From: Enterococcaceae bacterium
GTDB lineage: Bacteria > Bacillota > Bacilli > Lactobacillales > Enterococcaceae
DNA: 64,000 bases
NCBI GenBank assembly: GCA_022649665.1
Contig: JALCOL010000007.1
Span: 38,345 to 102,344 of the forward strand
Direction: 5' to 3'
The position numbers and the translations under genes were made by a program. Below the pieces are notes generated by a model, which did not search any database, was not told the DNA's origin, and saw only the letters and a list, made by a program, of their open reading frames with translations. How positions within the stretch are numbered: position 1 is the stretch's first letter; the number at the start of each line of letters is the position of its first letter. This document shows, in pieces, positions 23,441 to 32,008 of the stretch.

Positions 23441-25267
23441 ATGAAAGGAAAAACAAAAAAATGGCTCTTGGGGACCGCACTTTTTGCCGGGTTGCTCTTG
23501 AGTCCAGTCGGCGCAAAACAGGCTGATGCGGCTGACTCTTGGTATTGGAACGGCGACTATTGGACGTATGTCAATGAACAAGGTAATTATCTATTCGGCT
23601 GGCAGGCGATCGGCAACACGTGGTACTATTTCGATGCCGGAACAGGAAAGATGCACACCGGCTGGCTGCAATTGGGTGATGCTTGGTATTATCTAGAAGA
23701 CAGCGGGATCATGGCGACCGGAACGCTTACGATCGGCGGCACAGTTTACAACTTTGATGCTTCCGGCAAATGGATCGAAAATCCAAGTCCCGTGGTCAAA
23801 AAAGGTTGGCAATCAGAAGGCGGCCAGTGGTACTTTTATGACAACGGTCAAAAACAATTCGGCTGGCTGCGCGACGGAAATAGCTGGTACTTCTTAAACA
23901 CCGCTTCCGGTGCGATGCAAACCGGCTGGCAGACGATCTCGGGCAATTGGTATTTCTTCAATCCGAGCGGCGTGATGCAAACCGGCTGGCTGAATGACGG
24001 GGGTACTTGGTACTATCTGCTGGCAGACGGGTCGATGGTAACTGGCGACTATACGATCAATGGCCAAACTGAACGCTTCGATGCTTCTGGAAAATGGACC
24101 GGACCAGTTGCAAGCGACGGCTGGAAGAATGAAAGCGGTACTTGGTATTATTACAAGAATGGGACCAAACAAACCGGCTGGCAAAATGTAAATGGTACAT
24201 GGTACTTTATGGATACCCAAGGCGCAATGCAGACCGGCTGGCAGACAATCAGCAGCCTGAAATTTTATTTTAGTGCAAACGGTGCGATGCAGACGGGCTG
24301 GCTGAATGATGGCGGCAGCTGGTACTTTCTTAGTGCAGGCGGCTCGATGGTGACCGGCGATTATACGATCAACGGTCAAACTGAACGCTTCGATGCTTCG
24401 GGAAAGTGGCTCGGTCCAGTTGTAAATGAAGGCTGGAAGAACGAAAACGGCAGCTGGTATTATTACAAAAATAATATCAAACAAACGGGTTGGCAATTGG
24501 TCAACAATGTTTGGTATTATATGAATCCTCAAGGAGTAATGCAAACGGGTTGGCAGATGATCAGCGGCCATTGGTATTGTTTTGATAATGGCGGCGCGAT
24601 GCTGACGGGCTGGCAAGCAATTACTGGCAGCTGGTACTTCTTTGATAATGGCGGCGCGATGCAAACGGGTTGGCTGCAGTTGGGCAATGATAAGTATTAT
24701 CTGCGCACAGATGGGTCGATGGTGACCGGCAGTTATACGATCGCGGGCGTCGTTTACAACTTCGATACTTCAGGTCGTTTGATCGGCAACACGCCTTCCG
24801 GCAACCGGACCTATACGAATGCGGTATATGGCGGCAGCAAAATCACGAACGCCGGGATCGCTAAAGAGTTCATCAATGTCATCAATGAGTATCGGACGCA
24901 AAATGGGTTGACGACTTTGCCGTTCAATCAAGAAGTGGCTGATGTTGCCAATGAATGGGCGCTCAGCGACACGAAAGAGGCTTCTCCGCTCTCTTGGCAG
25001 CCGTTTCACAGTTGGGCTGGCGACGGGGCATTGCTGTTCACAAATGACAGCAGCGGCAAGTCTGATCGGCAAATCGCTGAAGACGCGCTGCAGTATCTGC
25101 TGAAGAACAATCCAAATGGCGGATTTGAAGCAAATCTTTTGGATAAGAGAAATATGGGGATCGGGACTTCGGTTTATGTTAAAAAATATACGGCAAGTGA
25201 TTATGGCTTCATGATCATCGTTGAGTTCAAAAATCCTGCAAAACCGAATAATCGTCCAATTGGATAG
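23441..25267 (+). CDS. Secreted cell-wall-binding-repeat protein with CAP (SCP/PR1-like) domain
   Basis: About 608 residues. A Sec signal peptide ends near GAKQADA. From about 30 to 460 the protein is built of some twenty aromatic repeats of about 20 residues (pattern GWQ..NG.WYYF...G.MQTGW), like the choline- or glucan-binding repeats of streptococcal surface proteins. A longer unit of about 100 residues is duplicated (NDGGTWYYLLADGSMVTGDY and NDGGSWYFLSAGGSMVTGDY). The C-terminal 140 residues (FINVINEYRTQNGLTTLPFNQEVADVANEWA) resemble a CAP domain. The protein probably sits non-covalently on wall polymers. ATG23441 follows AGGGGTGAAGG. Ligand and activity are unknown. Confidence 0.8.
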   Translation: MKGKTKKWLLGTALFAGLLLSPVGAKQADAADSWYWNGDYWTYVNEQGNYLFGWQAIGNTWYYFDAGTGKMHTGWLQLGDAWYYLEDSGIMATGTLTIGGTVYNFDASGKWIENPSPVVKKGWQSEGGQWYFYDNGQKQFGWLRDGNSWYFLNTASGAMQTGWQTISGNWYFFNPSGVMQTGWLNDGGTWYYLLADGSMVTGDYTINGQTERFDASGKWTGPVASDGWKNESGTWYYYKNGTKQTGWQNVNGTWYFMDTQGAMQTGWQTISSLKFYFSANGAMQTGWLNDGGSWYFLSAGGSMVTGDYTINGQTERFDASGKWLGPVVNEGWKNENGSWYYYKNNIKQTGWQLVNNVWYYMNPQGVMQTGWQMISGHWYCFDNGGAMLTGWQAITGSWYFFDNGGAMQTGWLQLGNDKYYLRTDGSMVTGSYTIAGVVYNFDTSGRLIGNTPSGNRTYTNAVYGGSKITNAGIAKEFINVINEYRTQNGLTTLPFNQEVADVANEWALSDTKEASPLSWQPFHSWAGDGALLFTNDSSGKSDRQIAEDALQYLLKNNPNGGFEANLLDKRNMGIGTSVYVKKYTASDYGFMIIVEFKNPAKPNNRPIG

Positions 25268-25274
25268 TTCAGAG

Positions 25275-25318
25275 AAAAAGATCCGGCCGGAAAATCAAAT
25301 TCCGGTCGGATCTTTTTT
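25275..25318. terminator. Bidirectional intrinsic terminator
   Basis: AAAAAGATCCGGCCGGAA pairs with TTCCGGTCGGATCTTTTT, with A and T runs outside. The convergent thioredoxin-like gene ends inside the stem (stop at 25295-25297). Confidence 0.85.
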
Positions 25319-25654
25319 TGTGTTGTCTTGATGGTCATAATAGGCGCAAATTTTTTTGACGCGGGCACTCAGTTGCGGCAGCGAGGTGCGGCTGCCTTCT
25401 TTGAAAATCAGCACACGATCGATGAAGAACAAATAACTTGGGGCACCTTGCAGCGAATATTTTTCCATGACCTCAGTCATTTGCGAAAGATCTGCTGAAA
25501 AGAGCTTCAGTGAAGGAAGAACTGCCAAGTTTCGCTGCAGAAAGGACTCCGCGATCTGGCAGCTGCCGCAAAACGGCAGTTTGCACAAGATAAGGAGCGG
25601 GCCCTTTTGCTGGATCGTTTGAAAAAACTGAGCAGCGTTGCGGATCTTCTGCAC
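25295..25654 (-). CDS. Thioredoxin-like protein
   Basis: 119 residues with a thioredoxin fold. The active-site motif LPFCGSCQ (CGSC instead of CGPC) is near residue 32, and the cis-proline appears in GAPSYLFF. The protein has no signal peptide, so a cytosolic disulfide or bacilliredoxin-like role is likely. GTG25654 is chosen because GGGAGGTGA lies immediately upstream; an in-frame ATG at 25690 would leave no Shine-Dalgarno. It is separated from prsA by a terminator. Confidence 0.7.
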   Translation of the reverse strand: MQKIRNAAQFFQTIQQKGPLLILCKLPFCGSCQIAESFLQRNLAVLPSLKLFSADLSQMTEVMEKYSLQGAPSYLFFIDRVLIFKEGSRTSLPQLSARVKKICAYYDHQDNTKKDPTGI

Positions 25655-25696
25655 ACGATCACCTCCCGGAAACTGCAGTAGAAACATCATTTATTC

Positions 25697-25727
25697 AAAA
25701 AAGACCGCGACAATTGTCACGGTCTTG
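25697..25727 (-). terminator. Intrinsic terminator of prsA
   Basis: On the minus strand AAGACCGTGACAATTGTCGCGGTCTT forms a 10-11 bp stem with a short loop, followed by T residues. It lies 17 bases past the prsA stop. Confidence 0.8.
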
Positions 25728-25743
25728 AAGATAATGGTCATGG

Positions 25744-26808
25744 TTATTCGGCAGAGCTGCTTTCCGTCGTGCTGGCTGCGGTGGAGCTGGCAGCAGTACT
25801 TTCCGTTGTTGCTGTGCTGCTGGTCGATTCTGTTGCAGCTGAACTGCTTTCGGTTGCGGCAGTGCTGGATGTCGCAGCGGTAGAATTGTTCGTTGCGGCG
25901 CCGGAAGAAGAGCTCTTCGTGCCTAAGAAATCAGAGAGGACATTCTTGAAGGCGTCATCTTTGATCTTGACATTTGCTTTTTCAAGTTCTTTTTTGATAA
26001 CGCTTTGAACAAATGTGCTGTCTTGGCGTTTGTTTTCTTGCGCGATTGTTTTCAGCTCTTTTTTATAAGGGTCCATCGAGTTGCCTTTGGCCTTGTTTTT
26101 GACCATCTTCACAATATAGTAGGAAGTCGAGTAGCCATTGTTGGATTCGATGACATCAGAAACTTTGCCATCTTCTAATTTGAAGGCTGCTTGCTGCACG
26201 TCAGATGGGACATCAGTCGATTGCGAATCGAATTTGATTTTTCCGCCGTCTTTTTTCGTTGCGGTATCTTCAGAAACGTCCTTGGCGACAGTTCCGAAAT
26301 CTTCGCCGCCGTTCACGCGGTCGAGAGCTTTCGTTGCGTCATCCTTAGAAGCAGCAACGATGATTTGAGCTTCGACTTCCGGATGGAAAGATTCCCAAGC
26401 AGTTTTCAGATCTTTGTCAGTGATCTTCATATTAGCATCCAAAGCTGCTTGATACGCCAAATTTTGTTTGATCAATGTTTTATAAGTATCTTTTGTGTAG
26501 CCGGATTGTTTCAACAGACTTGAGAATTGATCGCCGTACTGTTTCGCTTGTTTCTTGTATTCTGCATCGACTTTTTTGTCGGAGACTTTGTCGCCATAAG
26601 CATTTTCCATAACTTTATAAATAATCATTTGTTGAACCAGCTGCTGATTAGCACTTTGGCTCTTCGCTTGATTATAAAAGTCTTGGACGGTGATTTTTCC
26701 GCCTTTCATCGTGGCGATATCTTCGTTGTCTTTGCTGCTGCAGGCAGCCAGGGTAAAGATGCTCAGTGCGCTGACACCGATCAGGATCAGCTTTTTTTTC
26801 AAATTCAT
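25744..26808 (-). CDS. prsA: Foldase lipoprotein PrsA
   Basis: 354 residues. The signal peptide has a lipobox (LAAC) at about 20-23, giving an outer-face lipoprotein. The parvulin-type peptidyl-prolyl isomerase core (about 145-245, EAQIIVAASKDDATKALDRVNGGEDFGTVAKDVSED) is present but somewhat divergent. SurA-like flanking helices surround it. The last 50 residues are almost purely Ser/Thr/Ala/Glu, a low-complexity tail. PrsA helps secreted proteins fold after Sec export. In Bacillus prsA lies next to hit and ecsAB, as here. Confidence 0.93.
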   Translation of the reverse strand: MNLKKKLILIGVSALSIFTLAACSSKDNEDIATMKGGKITVQDFYNQAKSQSANQQLVQQMIIYKVMENAYGDKVSDKKVDAEYKKQAKQYGDQFSSLLKQSGYTKDTYKTLIKQNLAYQAALDANMKITDKDLKTAWESFHPEVEAQIIVAASKDDATKALDRVNGGEDFGTVAKDVSEDTATKKDGGKIKFDSQSTDVPSDVQQAAFKLEDGKVSDVIESNNGYSTSYYIVKMVKNKAKGNSMDPYKKELKTIAQENKRQDSTFVQSVIKKELEKANVKIKDDAFKNVLSDFLGTKSSSSGAATNNSTAATSSTAATESSSAATESTSSTATTESTAASSTAASTTESSSAE

Positions 26809-26854
26809 ACATAAGCTCCTATCTATAAAGTAATTTCATTTCGGTAATAATAAT

Positions 26855-26883
26855 AGCATAGTTAATAACTGATAAGTATGCAA
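26855..26883 (-). promoter_or_regulatory. Promoter of prsA
   Basis: On the minus strand TTGCAT (26883-26878), 17-base spacer, TATGCT (26860-26855), about 47 bases upstream of the prsA start codon. Confidence 0.5.
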
Positions 26884-27022
26884 ATCCGCGAGATTCAAAT
26901 AAAATTCACGCATTTTTTAGGTTTTGCTAATATTTAAGGAAACTTTCAGAATAAAATGTTAGCAAATGAAAACACGCAGTGCAGCGATTTTTTAGCTTAG
27001 GTTCACAAATCATTTTAAGCAC

Positions 27023-27077
27023 ACTATTTATCGGAAAATAGGGGCTGTGATAAGAATTTTTATCACGGCCCCTGAGA
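27023..27077. terminator. Terminator hairpin with repeat-family flank, copy 4
   Basis: AGGGGCTGTGATAA pairs with TTATCACGGCCCCT. On the plus strand the hairpin is preceded by TTATCGGAAAATAGGGG, closely matching the flanks at 33274-33290 and 60111-60126. It probably terminates the ytxH-like/hit transcript on the minus strand. The rest of the gap from here to the prsA promoter is A/T-rich with no gene seen. Confidence 0.7.
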
Positions 27078-27080
27078 AAA

Positions 27081-27416
27081 CTATAAATCTTGCGCTTCTT
27101 GCGCGACTTTGTCAGCCGTTTTGCGGATTTCAACAAGGCGCGGTTCTGCTTGAAATTGAAAGGCAGCGATGCTTTTTTGAATCTCTTTGGGAAACGGTTT
27201 GCCGAATTGATCGATCGCGCTCTTCAGCTGCAGCACAGAACGGTCCAGCTTGCTGACATTTGCTGCGATTTGTTTGACCAACGAAGCTGTTTCATCGACT
27301 TCACGGATCAAACCGTTCAAATGCGGATGGGAGTTGTTCGGTGAGAGTAAGAGTCCCAGACCGCCGCCGAGTGAGCCGCCGATCAAGAGCCCCTTGCCGA
27401 ATTTTTTCCAATTCAT
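27081..27416 (-). CDS. YtxH/YhaH-like membrane-anchored protein
   Basis: 111 residues. The N-terminus has a glycine-rich hydrophobic segment (KGLLIGGSLGGGLGLLLSP, about 8-26), and a mostly helical, charged remainder follows that is likely coiled-coil. This is the YtxH-like layout, and Bacillus has such a gene (yhaH) beside prsA and hit. Its ATG overlaps the hit stop codon by 4 bases. Function is unknown. Confidence 0.7.
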   Translation of the reverse strand: MNWKKFGKGLLIGGSLGGGLGLLLSPNNSHPHLNGLIREVDETASLVKQIAANVSKLDRSVLQLKSAIDQFGKPFPKEIQKSIAAFQFQAEPRLVEIRKTADKVAQEAQDL

Positions 27417-27841
27417 TCGCGGATCTCCGCAGCGATCAATTTGCTCATTGCTTCAAGCTGTTCAGGGGTATAATAGCTTTGGTGATTGCCGAAGTGGATC
27501 GAGAAGTCATCTTTTTCGTCATAGCGCGGAATCAGATGCACATGGAAATGAAAAACGGATTGATAAGCGACTGCGCCGTTATTGTTGATCACGTTCATGC
27601 CTTTGATCGTCGGAAAAGCTTTTTTCAAGGCTTTGGCGATCAGCGGGACTTTGCCGTAAACTTGTTCGATCGTTTTTTCATCGATATCGAAGAGATCTTT
27701 CGTATGTTTTTTTGGAACAACGAGTGTATGCCCCGGGGTGGTTTGCGAAATATCCAAGAAGGCATAAAGATGCTCATCTTCATAAACTTTGTAGCTGGGG
27801 ATGTCGCCATTCACGATCTTGCAAAAAATACAATCTTCCAT
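27413..27841 (-). CDS. hit: HIT family nucleotide-binding protein
   Basis: 142 residues. N-terminal CIFCKIVNGDIPSYKVYEDEHLYAFLDISQTTPGHTLVVPKKH is the classic start, and the histidine triad FHFHVHLIPRY is complete. Members hydrolyse adenosine-phosphoramidate-type or dinucleotide substrates; the physiological substrate is not known. Conserved partner of ecsAB, which is divergently transcribed. Confidence 0.93.
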   Translation of the reverse strand: MEDCIFCKIVNGDIPSYKVYEDEHLYAFLDISQTTPGHTLVVPKKHTKDLFDIDEKTIEQVYGKVPLIAKALKKAFPTIKGMNVINNNGAVAYQSVFHFHVHLIPRYDEKDDFSIHFGNHQSYYTPEQLEAMSKLIAAEIRE

Positions 27842-27920
27842 AATTCCTGCCTCCGTTCATAGTGGTTTTGCTCTCTTTACTTTAGCACAGAAAGACCGGA
27901 AAGAAAATCATCAGCAAGTT

Positions 27921-27948
27921 TTGGCAATTAGCGGAAAACTGATATAAT
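27921..27948 (+). promoter_or_regulatory. Promoter of ecsAB
   Basis: TTGGCA (27921-27926), 16-base spacer, TATAAT (27943-27948), 36 bases before the ecsA start codon. Confidence 0.65.
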
Positions 27949-27983
27949 TAAGCCGTTCAAAGTGAATCGGAGGAGGAACAGCA

Positions 27984-28721
27984 GTGACTTTAATCATAGA
28001 TCATTTAACTGGCGGATATGGGCAGATGCCCGTTTTGGATGATATCAGTTTTCAAGTCCAAAATGGTGAGATGGTCGGCTTGATCGGGCTTAATGGCGCG
28101 GGAAAGTCGACGACGATCAAAAACATCATCGGTCTGTTGACGCCGTTCAAAGGAAAAATCGCGATCGACGGCGAGACCCTCGATACGCATCCGGATAATT
28201 ACCGTAAAAAAATCGGCTATATTCCGGAGTCTCCAGTATTATATGAGGAATTGACGCTGCGCGAGCATATCGAAGTGACCGCGATGGCGTATGATCTGCC
28301 GAAAGAAGAAGCGCTGCGCCGTGCACAGGGATTATTAGAAACTTTTCGTTTGGAGAAACGGCTGGATTGGTTCCCAGCGAATTTTTCTAAAGGCATGAAA
28401 CAGAAAGTAATGGTCTTATGTGCTTTTTTAGTGGATCCGAGCTTATTTATCATCGATGAGCCTTTTTTGGGGCTGGATCCTTTAGCGATCCATGCATTGT
28501 TAGAGCTGCTCGACGCCAAGAAAAGCGAAGGAGCAAGCATTTTGATGTCGACGCATATTTTAGCGACGGCCGAAAAATATTGCGACCGCTTTATTTTACT
28601 GCATGAAGGGCAGATCCGTGCTTCCGGAACGGTTCCTGAACTGCGCAAGGAACTTGGATTGCCGGATGCCGATCTGGATGAGATCTATTTGAAATTGACG
28701 GCCGCGGACGGGGGGAAATAG
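27984..28721 (+). CDS. ecsA: ABC transporter ATP-binding protein EcsA
   Basis: 245 residues. Walker A GLNGAGKSTT and Walker B LFIIDEPFLGLDP are present, but the signature motif is FSKGMKQKVMV rather than LSGGQ, as usual for EcsA. With EcsB it forms an exporter-type ABC complex that affects protein secretion and competence in Bacillus; the substrate is unresolved. It starts at GTG27984 behind CGGAGGAGG and directly abuts ecsB. Confidence 0.93.
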   Translation: MTLIIDHLTGGYGQMPVLDDISFQVQNGEMVGLIGLNGAGKSTTIKNIIGLLTPFKGKIAIDGETLDTHPDNYRKKIGYIPESPVLYEELTLREHIEVTAMAYDLPKEEALRRAQGLLETFRLEKRLDWFPANFSKGMKQKVMVLCAFLVDPSLFIIDEPFLGLDPLAIHALLELLDAKKSEGASILMSTHILATAEKYCDRFILLHEGQIRASGTVPELRKELGLPDADLDEIYLKLTAADGGK

Positions 28722-29939
28722 ATGAAGACGTTTTATCAAGCGCGTCTGCATCGCCATTTGACGCAGATGGCTAAGTATTTCCGTTATGTATTCAATGATC
28801 ATTTTGTTCTGGTCAGCTTTATTTTGTTTGGCGGGGCCGCTTATTATTATGCGCAAGCTGTCAAAACACTCTCTTCCGCAGACTGGTGGGGACCGTTCCT
28901 GGTTTTTGGATTGATGTTTTTGGCACTTTTTGCGGGCAAGCTTGTCACTTTGGCAGAAGCGGCAGATGAAATATTTCTGCTGCCCAAAGAAGGCGAGATG
29001 CGAAGCTACTTCAGCCGCGCCTATCTGTATTCGATGATTTTCCCGCTGATTCTGCTGGCACTCGTGATGGGTGCGTTGATGCCGCTTTTAGTCGCTTGCG
29101 GCGCTGCAAGATTCCAGGACTTTTTTTGGTTCGTCTTGATGCTCTGGGGATTGAAGAGCGCTGAGATGGCGGTTCAAGTCAAAGAACTGGATTTGAACGT
29201 CCGCTGCATCGGCAGGAGGATCTCGCTAAATCGCGCCTTGTGGCTGATTTTTGCGCTGGTGATCATTTGGATCGGATTCAAGATCGCCCCGCTCGCTGGC
29301 GCATTATTCGGCGTCGCGGCGGGTGTCGCTTTTACCCGCACGACTTTTGCGAACGCTAAATTTCGTTTGGATTGGGAGAAGATGGTCGCGGTGGAAGCGC
29401 AGCGCCAGCAGCGGATCTTTCACTTTATCGCGCTGTTTACAGATGTTCCCGGTATTCAAGGGCGTGTCCGCAGAAGACGGTATTTGGATCCGCTTTTGCG
29501 AAAAGTCCCGCAGCGTCACGAGAACACCTACTTTTATTTGATGGTGCATACATTCAGCCGGACGACCAGCTACAGCGGTTTGTATCTGCGCTTTTTGATT
29601 TTCGGAACGTTCTTTTTATTTTTTGTCAATCAGCTGTATCTGAGTCTGTTTATTGCATTTTTGTTTTTGTATCTTCTCGGCTTTCAGCTGCTGCCGCTGG
29701 CACAAGAGTATCGCTCGATGATTTTGACGCAGCTTTATCCGCTGCCCAAAGATGCAAGCGAAGCGGCAGTCAAAAAGCTCTTATGGATCCTGCTCAGCAT
29801 CGTCGGGATTTTTTACAGCGCGGCGGTCCTCGGCCGTAACGGCGTTTCCGGGATCCTATTCGCCGGGGCAGCTGCGGGTTTCGTCGTTTTGTTTAATCTT
29901 TTTTATGTTCCATATCGTTTGAAAAAGGCGGATTCATAA
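28722..29939 (+). CDS. ecsB: ABC transporter permease EcsB
   Basis: 405 residues with about eight hydrophobic spans: near 20-50, 60-85, 100-130, 150-165, two at 170-205, two at 285-325 and two at 350-395. A soluble stretch (about 215-265) includes a WEKMVAVEAQRQQRIFHFIALFTDVPGIQ motif typical of EcsB. It begins immediately after the ecsA stop. It is the membrane half of the Ecs complex. Confidence 0.9.
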   Translation: MKTFYQARLHRHLTQMAKYFRYVFNDHFVLVSFILFGGAAYYYAQAVKTLSSADWWGPFLVFGLMFLALFAGKLVTLAEAADEIFLLPKEGEMRSYFSRAYLYSMIFPLILLALVMGALMPLLVACGAARFQDFFWFVLMLWGLKSAEMAVQVKELDLNVRCIGRRISLNRALWLIFALVIIWIGFKIAPLAGALFGVAAGVAFTRTTFANAKFRLDWEKMVAVEAQRQQRIFHFIALFTDVPGIQGRVRRRRYLDPLLRKVPQRHENTYFYLMVHTFSRTTSYSGLYLRFLIFGTFFLFFVNQLYLSLFIAFLFLYLLGFQLLPLAQEYRSMILTQLYPLPKDASEAAVKKLLWILLSIVGIFYSAAVLGRNGVSGILFAGAAAGFVVLFNLFYVPYRLKKADS

Positions 29940-30003
29940 AATCAACGTTTCTTTCACCGCCGAAATGGCTTATACTATCTGAAACAACAAGGGGGATGAT
30001 ACC

Positions 30004-31170
30004 ATGCGCAAAGGAATCTGGCTGCTCATCAGTCTCTTCCTGCTGAGCGGCTGCCATTCATTCGGGAATCAGGCAAAAGAGACGCGCTCTTCGCAAGTCC
30101 CCAAAGAAACGACAGCGCTCAGCACAAGCGAAACGAAAAAAGCGCAGGCCGCGGCGGAAAAGAAAAAAATCAGCCAGCAAGCCCAAAAGATCGTTGAAAA
30201 CATGACGCTCGAAGAACAAGTCGGCCAGCTTTTTCTGGCAAGAGTGCCAGAAAAGGATCAGCTGACCGATCTGGAGAAATATCATTTAGGCGGCTACTTA
30301 TTGTTCGGCCGCGATTATGACGGGAAAACGCTTGATCAAGTCCGTGCGATGAACGCCGAGTTTCAAGCACACAGCAAAACACCGCTCTTGATCGCTTCTG
30401 ACGAGGAGGGCGGTACGGTCAGCCGGATCAGTGCGATCCTGCCCGAACCATTTCCCTCACCGCGTGCTGCGTATGATGCGGGCGGGATGGAAGGCGTGCT
30501 TACCAATGTGAAGCACGAAGCTGAAGTTTTGAAGTCCGTCGGTATTGCAACAGGACTCTTTCCGGTCGCAGACGTTGCGACGGATCCCGCGGCCTTCATT
30601 TATCCGCGAACCCTCGGACTGGATGCCCAGGGAACTGCTGATTATGTTTCGCAAGTCGTCACCGTATTAAAAAAGGAGCAGCTCGGCAGTACGCTGAAGC
30701 ATTTTCCGGGATATGGCAACAACGCTGACTCGCATGTCGCGGTCGTCCGCGATGAACGTTCGCTTCAGAGTCTGGAAAACAATGATTTCTTGCCGTTTGC
30801 CGCTGGGATCAAAGCAGGGGCGGACAGTATTTTAGTTTCACACAATATCGTCACAGCGATCGATCCGAGCATGCCGGCTTCGCTCTCAGCGCCGGTCCAT
30901 CAGATGCTTCGCGAGAAGCTTGGTTTTGAGGGTGTGATCATGACAGATGATATGGATATGGCAGGGCTGGCGGATTTTATCTCGCAAAAAGAAGCGGGCA
31001 TCAAAGCGCTCCAAGCGGGCAATGATCTGATCTTGAGCTCGAGCTACGCGCAGCAGATCCCGTATATTTTGGAACAGGAAAAAGCCGGCAATATTTCAAA
31101 GAAAACGATCGCGCAGGCTTGCGAACGGGTCGTCCTTTGGAAAATCAAATTAGGATTGATCACGGAGTAA
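30004..31170 (+). CDS. nagZ: Beta-N-acetylhexosaminidase NagZ-like lipoprotein (GH3)
   Basis: 388 residues. The lipoprotein signal has lipobox LLSGC, then a Lys/Ala/Glu-rich linker (about 20-60), then the GH3 barrel: EEQVGQLFLARVPE, DEEGGTVSRI, LKHFPGYGNNADSHVAV (the phosphorylase-like His of NagZ) and VIMTDDMDMAGL with the nucleophile Asp. It likely removes terminal GlcNAc from muropeptides outside the cell during wall turnover. It is followed 15 bases later by proB, an uncommon pairing. Confidence 0.9.
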   Translation: MRKGIWLLISLFLLSGCHSFGNQAKETRSSQVPKETTALSTSETKKAQAAAEKKKISQQAQKIVENMTLEEQVGQLFLARVPEKDQLTDLEKYHLGGYLLFGRDYDGKTLDQVRAMNAEFQAHSKTPLLIASDEEGGTVSRISAILPEPFPSPRAAYDAGGMEGVLTNVKHEAEVLKSVGIATGLFPVADVATDPAAFIYPRTLGLDAQGTADYVSQVVTVLKKEQLGSTLKHFPGYGNNADSHVAVVRDERSLQSLENNDFLPFAAGIKAGADSILVSHNIVTAIDPSMPASLSAPVHQMLREKLGFEGVIMTDDMDMAGLADFISQKEAGIKALQAGNDLILSSSYAQQIPYILEQEKAGNISKKTIAQACERVVLWKIKLGLITE

Positions 31171-31185
31171 AGGAGTTTTCGGCAG

Positions 31186-31995
31186 ATGGGCAGAGAAAAA
31201 TTGAAAGAGGCAAAGCGGATCGTCGTAAAGATCGGCACGAGTTCGCTCTTGATGAAAAACGGCAAAGTCAATTTGCGCCTGATCGATGAGCTGGCATTTA
31301 CGCTGACAGATCTCAGGAACCGCGGCAAAGATGTCATTTTGGTTTCTTCCGGTGCGATCGGGGCCGGGATGGGAACACTCGGGCTCAGCGAACGGCCCAA
31401 AGAGATCCCCCTCCAGCAAGCGCTGGCAGCGGTCGGGCAGGCATCGCTTTTAAATATTTATATGGAACGCTTCTCCGGCTACAATCAGAAGATCGGCCAA
31501 GTCTTGATGACCCGCGACGTGATCGAATACCCGGGAAGCCGCGCGAATGCTGTCAATACGTTTGAAAAGCTGCTTCATTTGGGGCTGGTCCCGATCGTGA
31601 ATGAAAATGATACGGTCGCGATCGATGAGTTGCAGCATGAAACGCGTTTCGGCGACAATGATCTTTTAAGTGTGATCGTGGCCGTGCTGCTCGAAGCGGA
31701 TCTTTTAGTGATGTTCTCGGACATCGACGGTTTTTATACCGCGAATCCTTTGACGCATCACGAGGCTAAGCTGATCCCGGAAGTCCACCGGATCACGAAA
31801 GATCTGCTGGAGCGCTCGCATGAAAAAGGAAGCAAGTTCGGGACCGGCGGGATGCACAGCAAGCTGATGGCTGCCAAACAGATCATCGCACAAGACGCGA
31901 TGATGGTCTTGACTAATGGACAGCGGCCAAAAGACTTGTTTGAAATATTAGCCGGCAAAGAAATCGGAACTTTCTTTGCCGCTGCAAAAGAATGA
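31186..31995 (+). CDS. proB: Glutamate 5-kinase
   Basis: 269 residues: amino-acid-kinase domain only, without the C-terminal PUA domain of E. coli ProB. Motifs: VVKIGTSSLL, VSSGAIGAGMGTLGL, PIVNENDTVAIDELQ and GTGGMHSKLMAA. It phosphorylates glutamate in the first step of proline synthesis and is usually feedback-inhibited by proline. AAAGGAG precedes ATG31186. proA follows 13 bases later. Confidence 0.96.
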   Translation: MGREKLKEAKRIVVKIGTSSLLMKNGKVNLRLIDELAFTLTDLRNRGKDVILVSSGAIGAGMGTLGLSERPKEIPLQQALAAVGQASLLNIYMERFSGYNQKIGQVLMTRDVIEYPGSRANAVNTFEKLLHLGLVPIVNENDTVAIDELQHETRFGDNDLLSVIVAVLLEADLLVMFSDIDGFYTANPLTHHEAKLIPEVHRITKDLLERSHEKGSKFGTGGMHSKLMAAKQIIAQDAMMVLTNGQRPKDLFEILAGKEIGTFFAAAKE

Positions 31996-32008
31996 AGGAG
32001 GAATGAAA

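Noticed and set aside
23894..24664. A 256-codon antisense frame with internal repeats
   Set aside because: Its repeats mirror the wall-binding repeats of the plus-strand gene. No start signal or independent family resemblance.
23550..24750. Regularly spaced DNA repeats resembling an array
   Set aside because: They keep the reading frame and encode the aromatic protein repeats. Unit sequences diverge and no cas genes are present, so it is not a CRISPR array.
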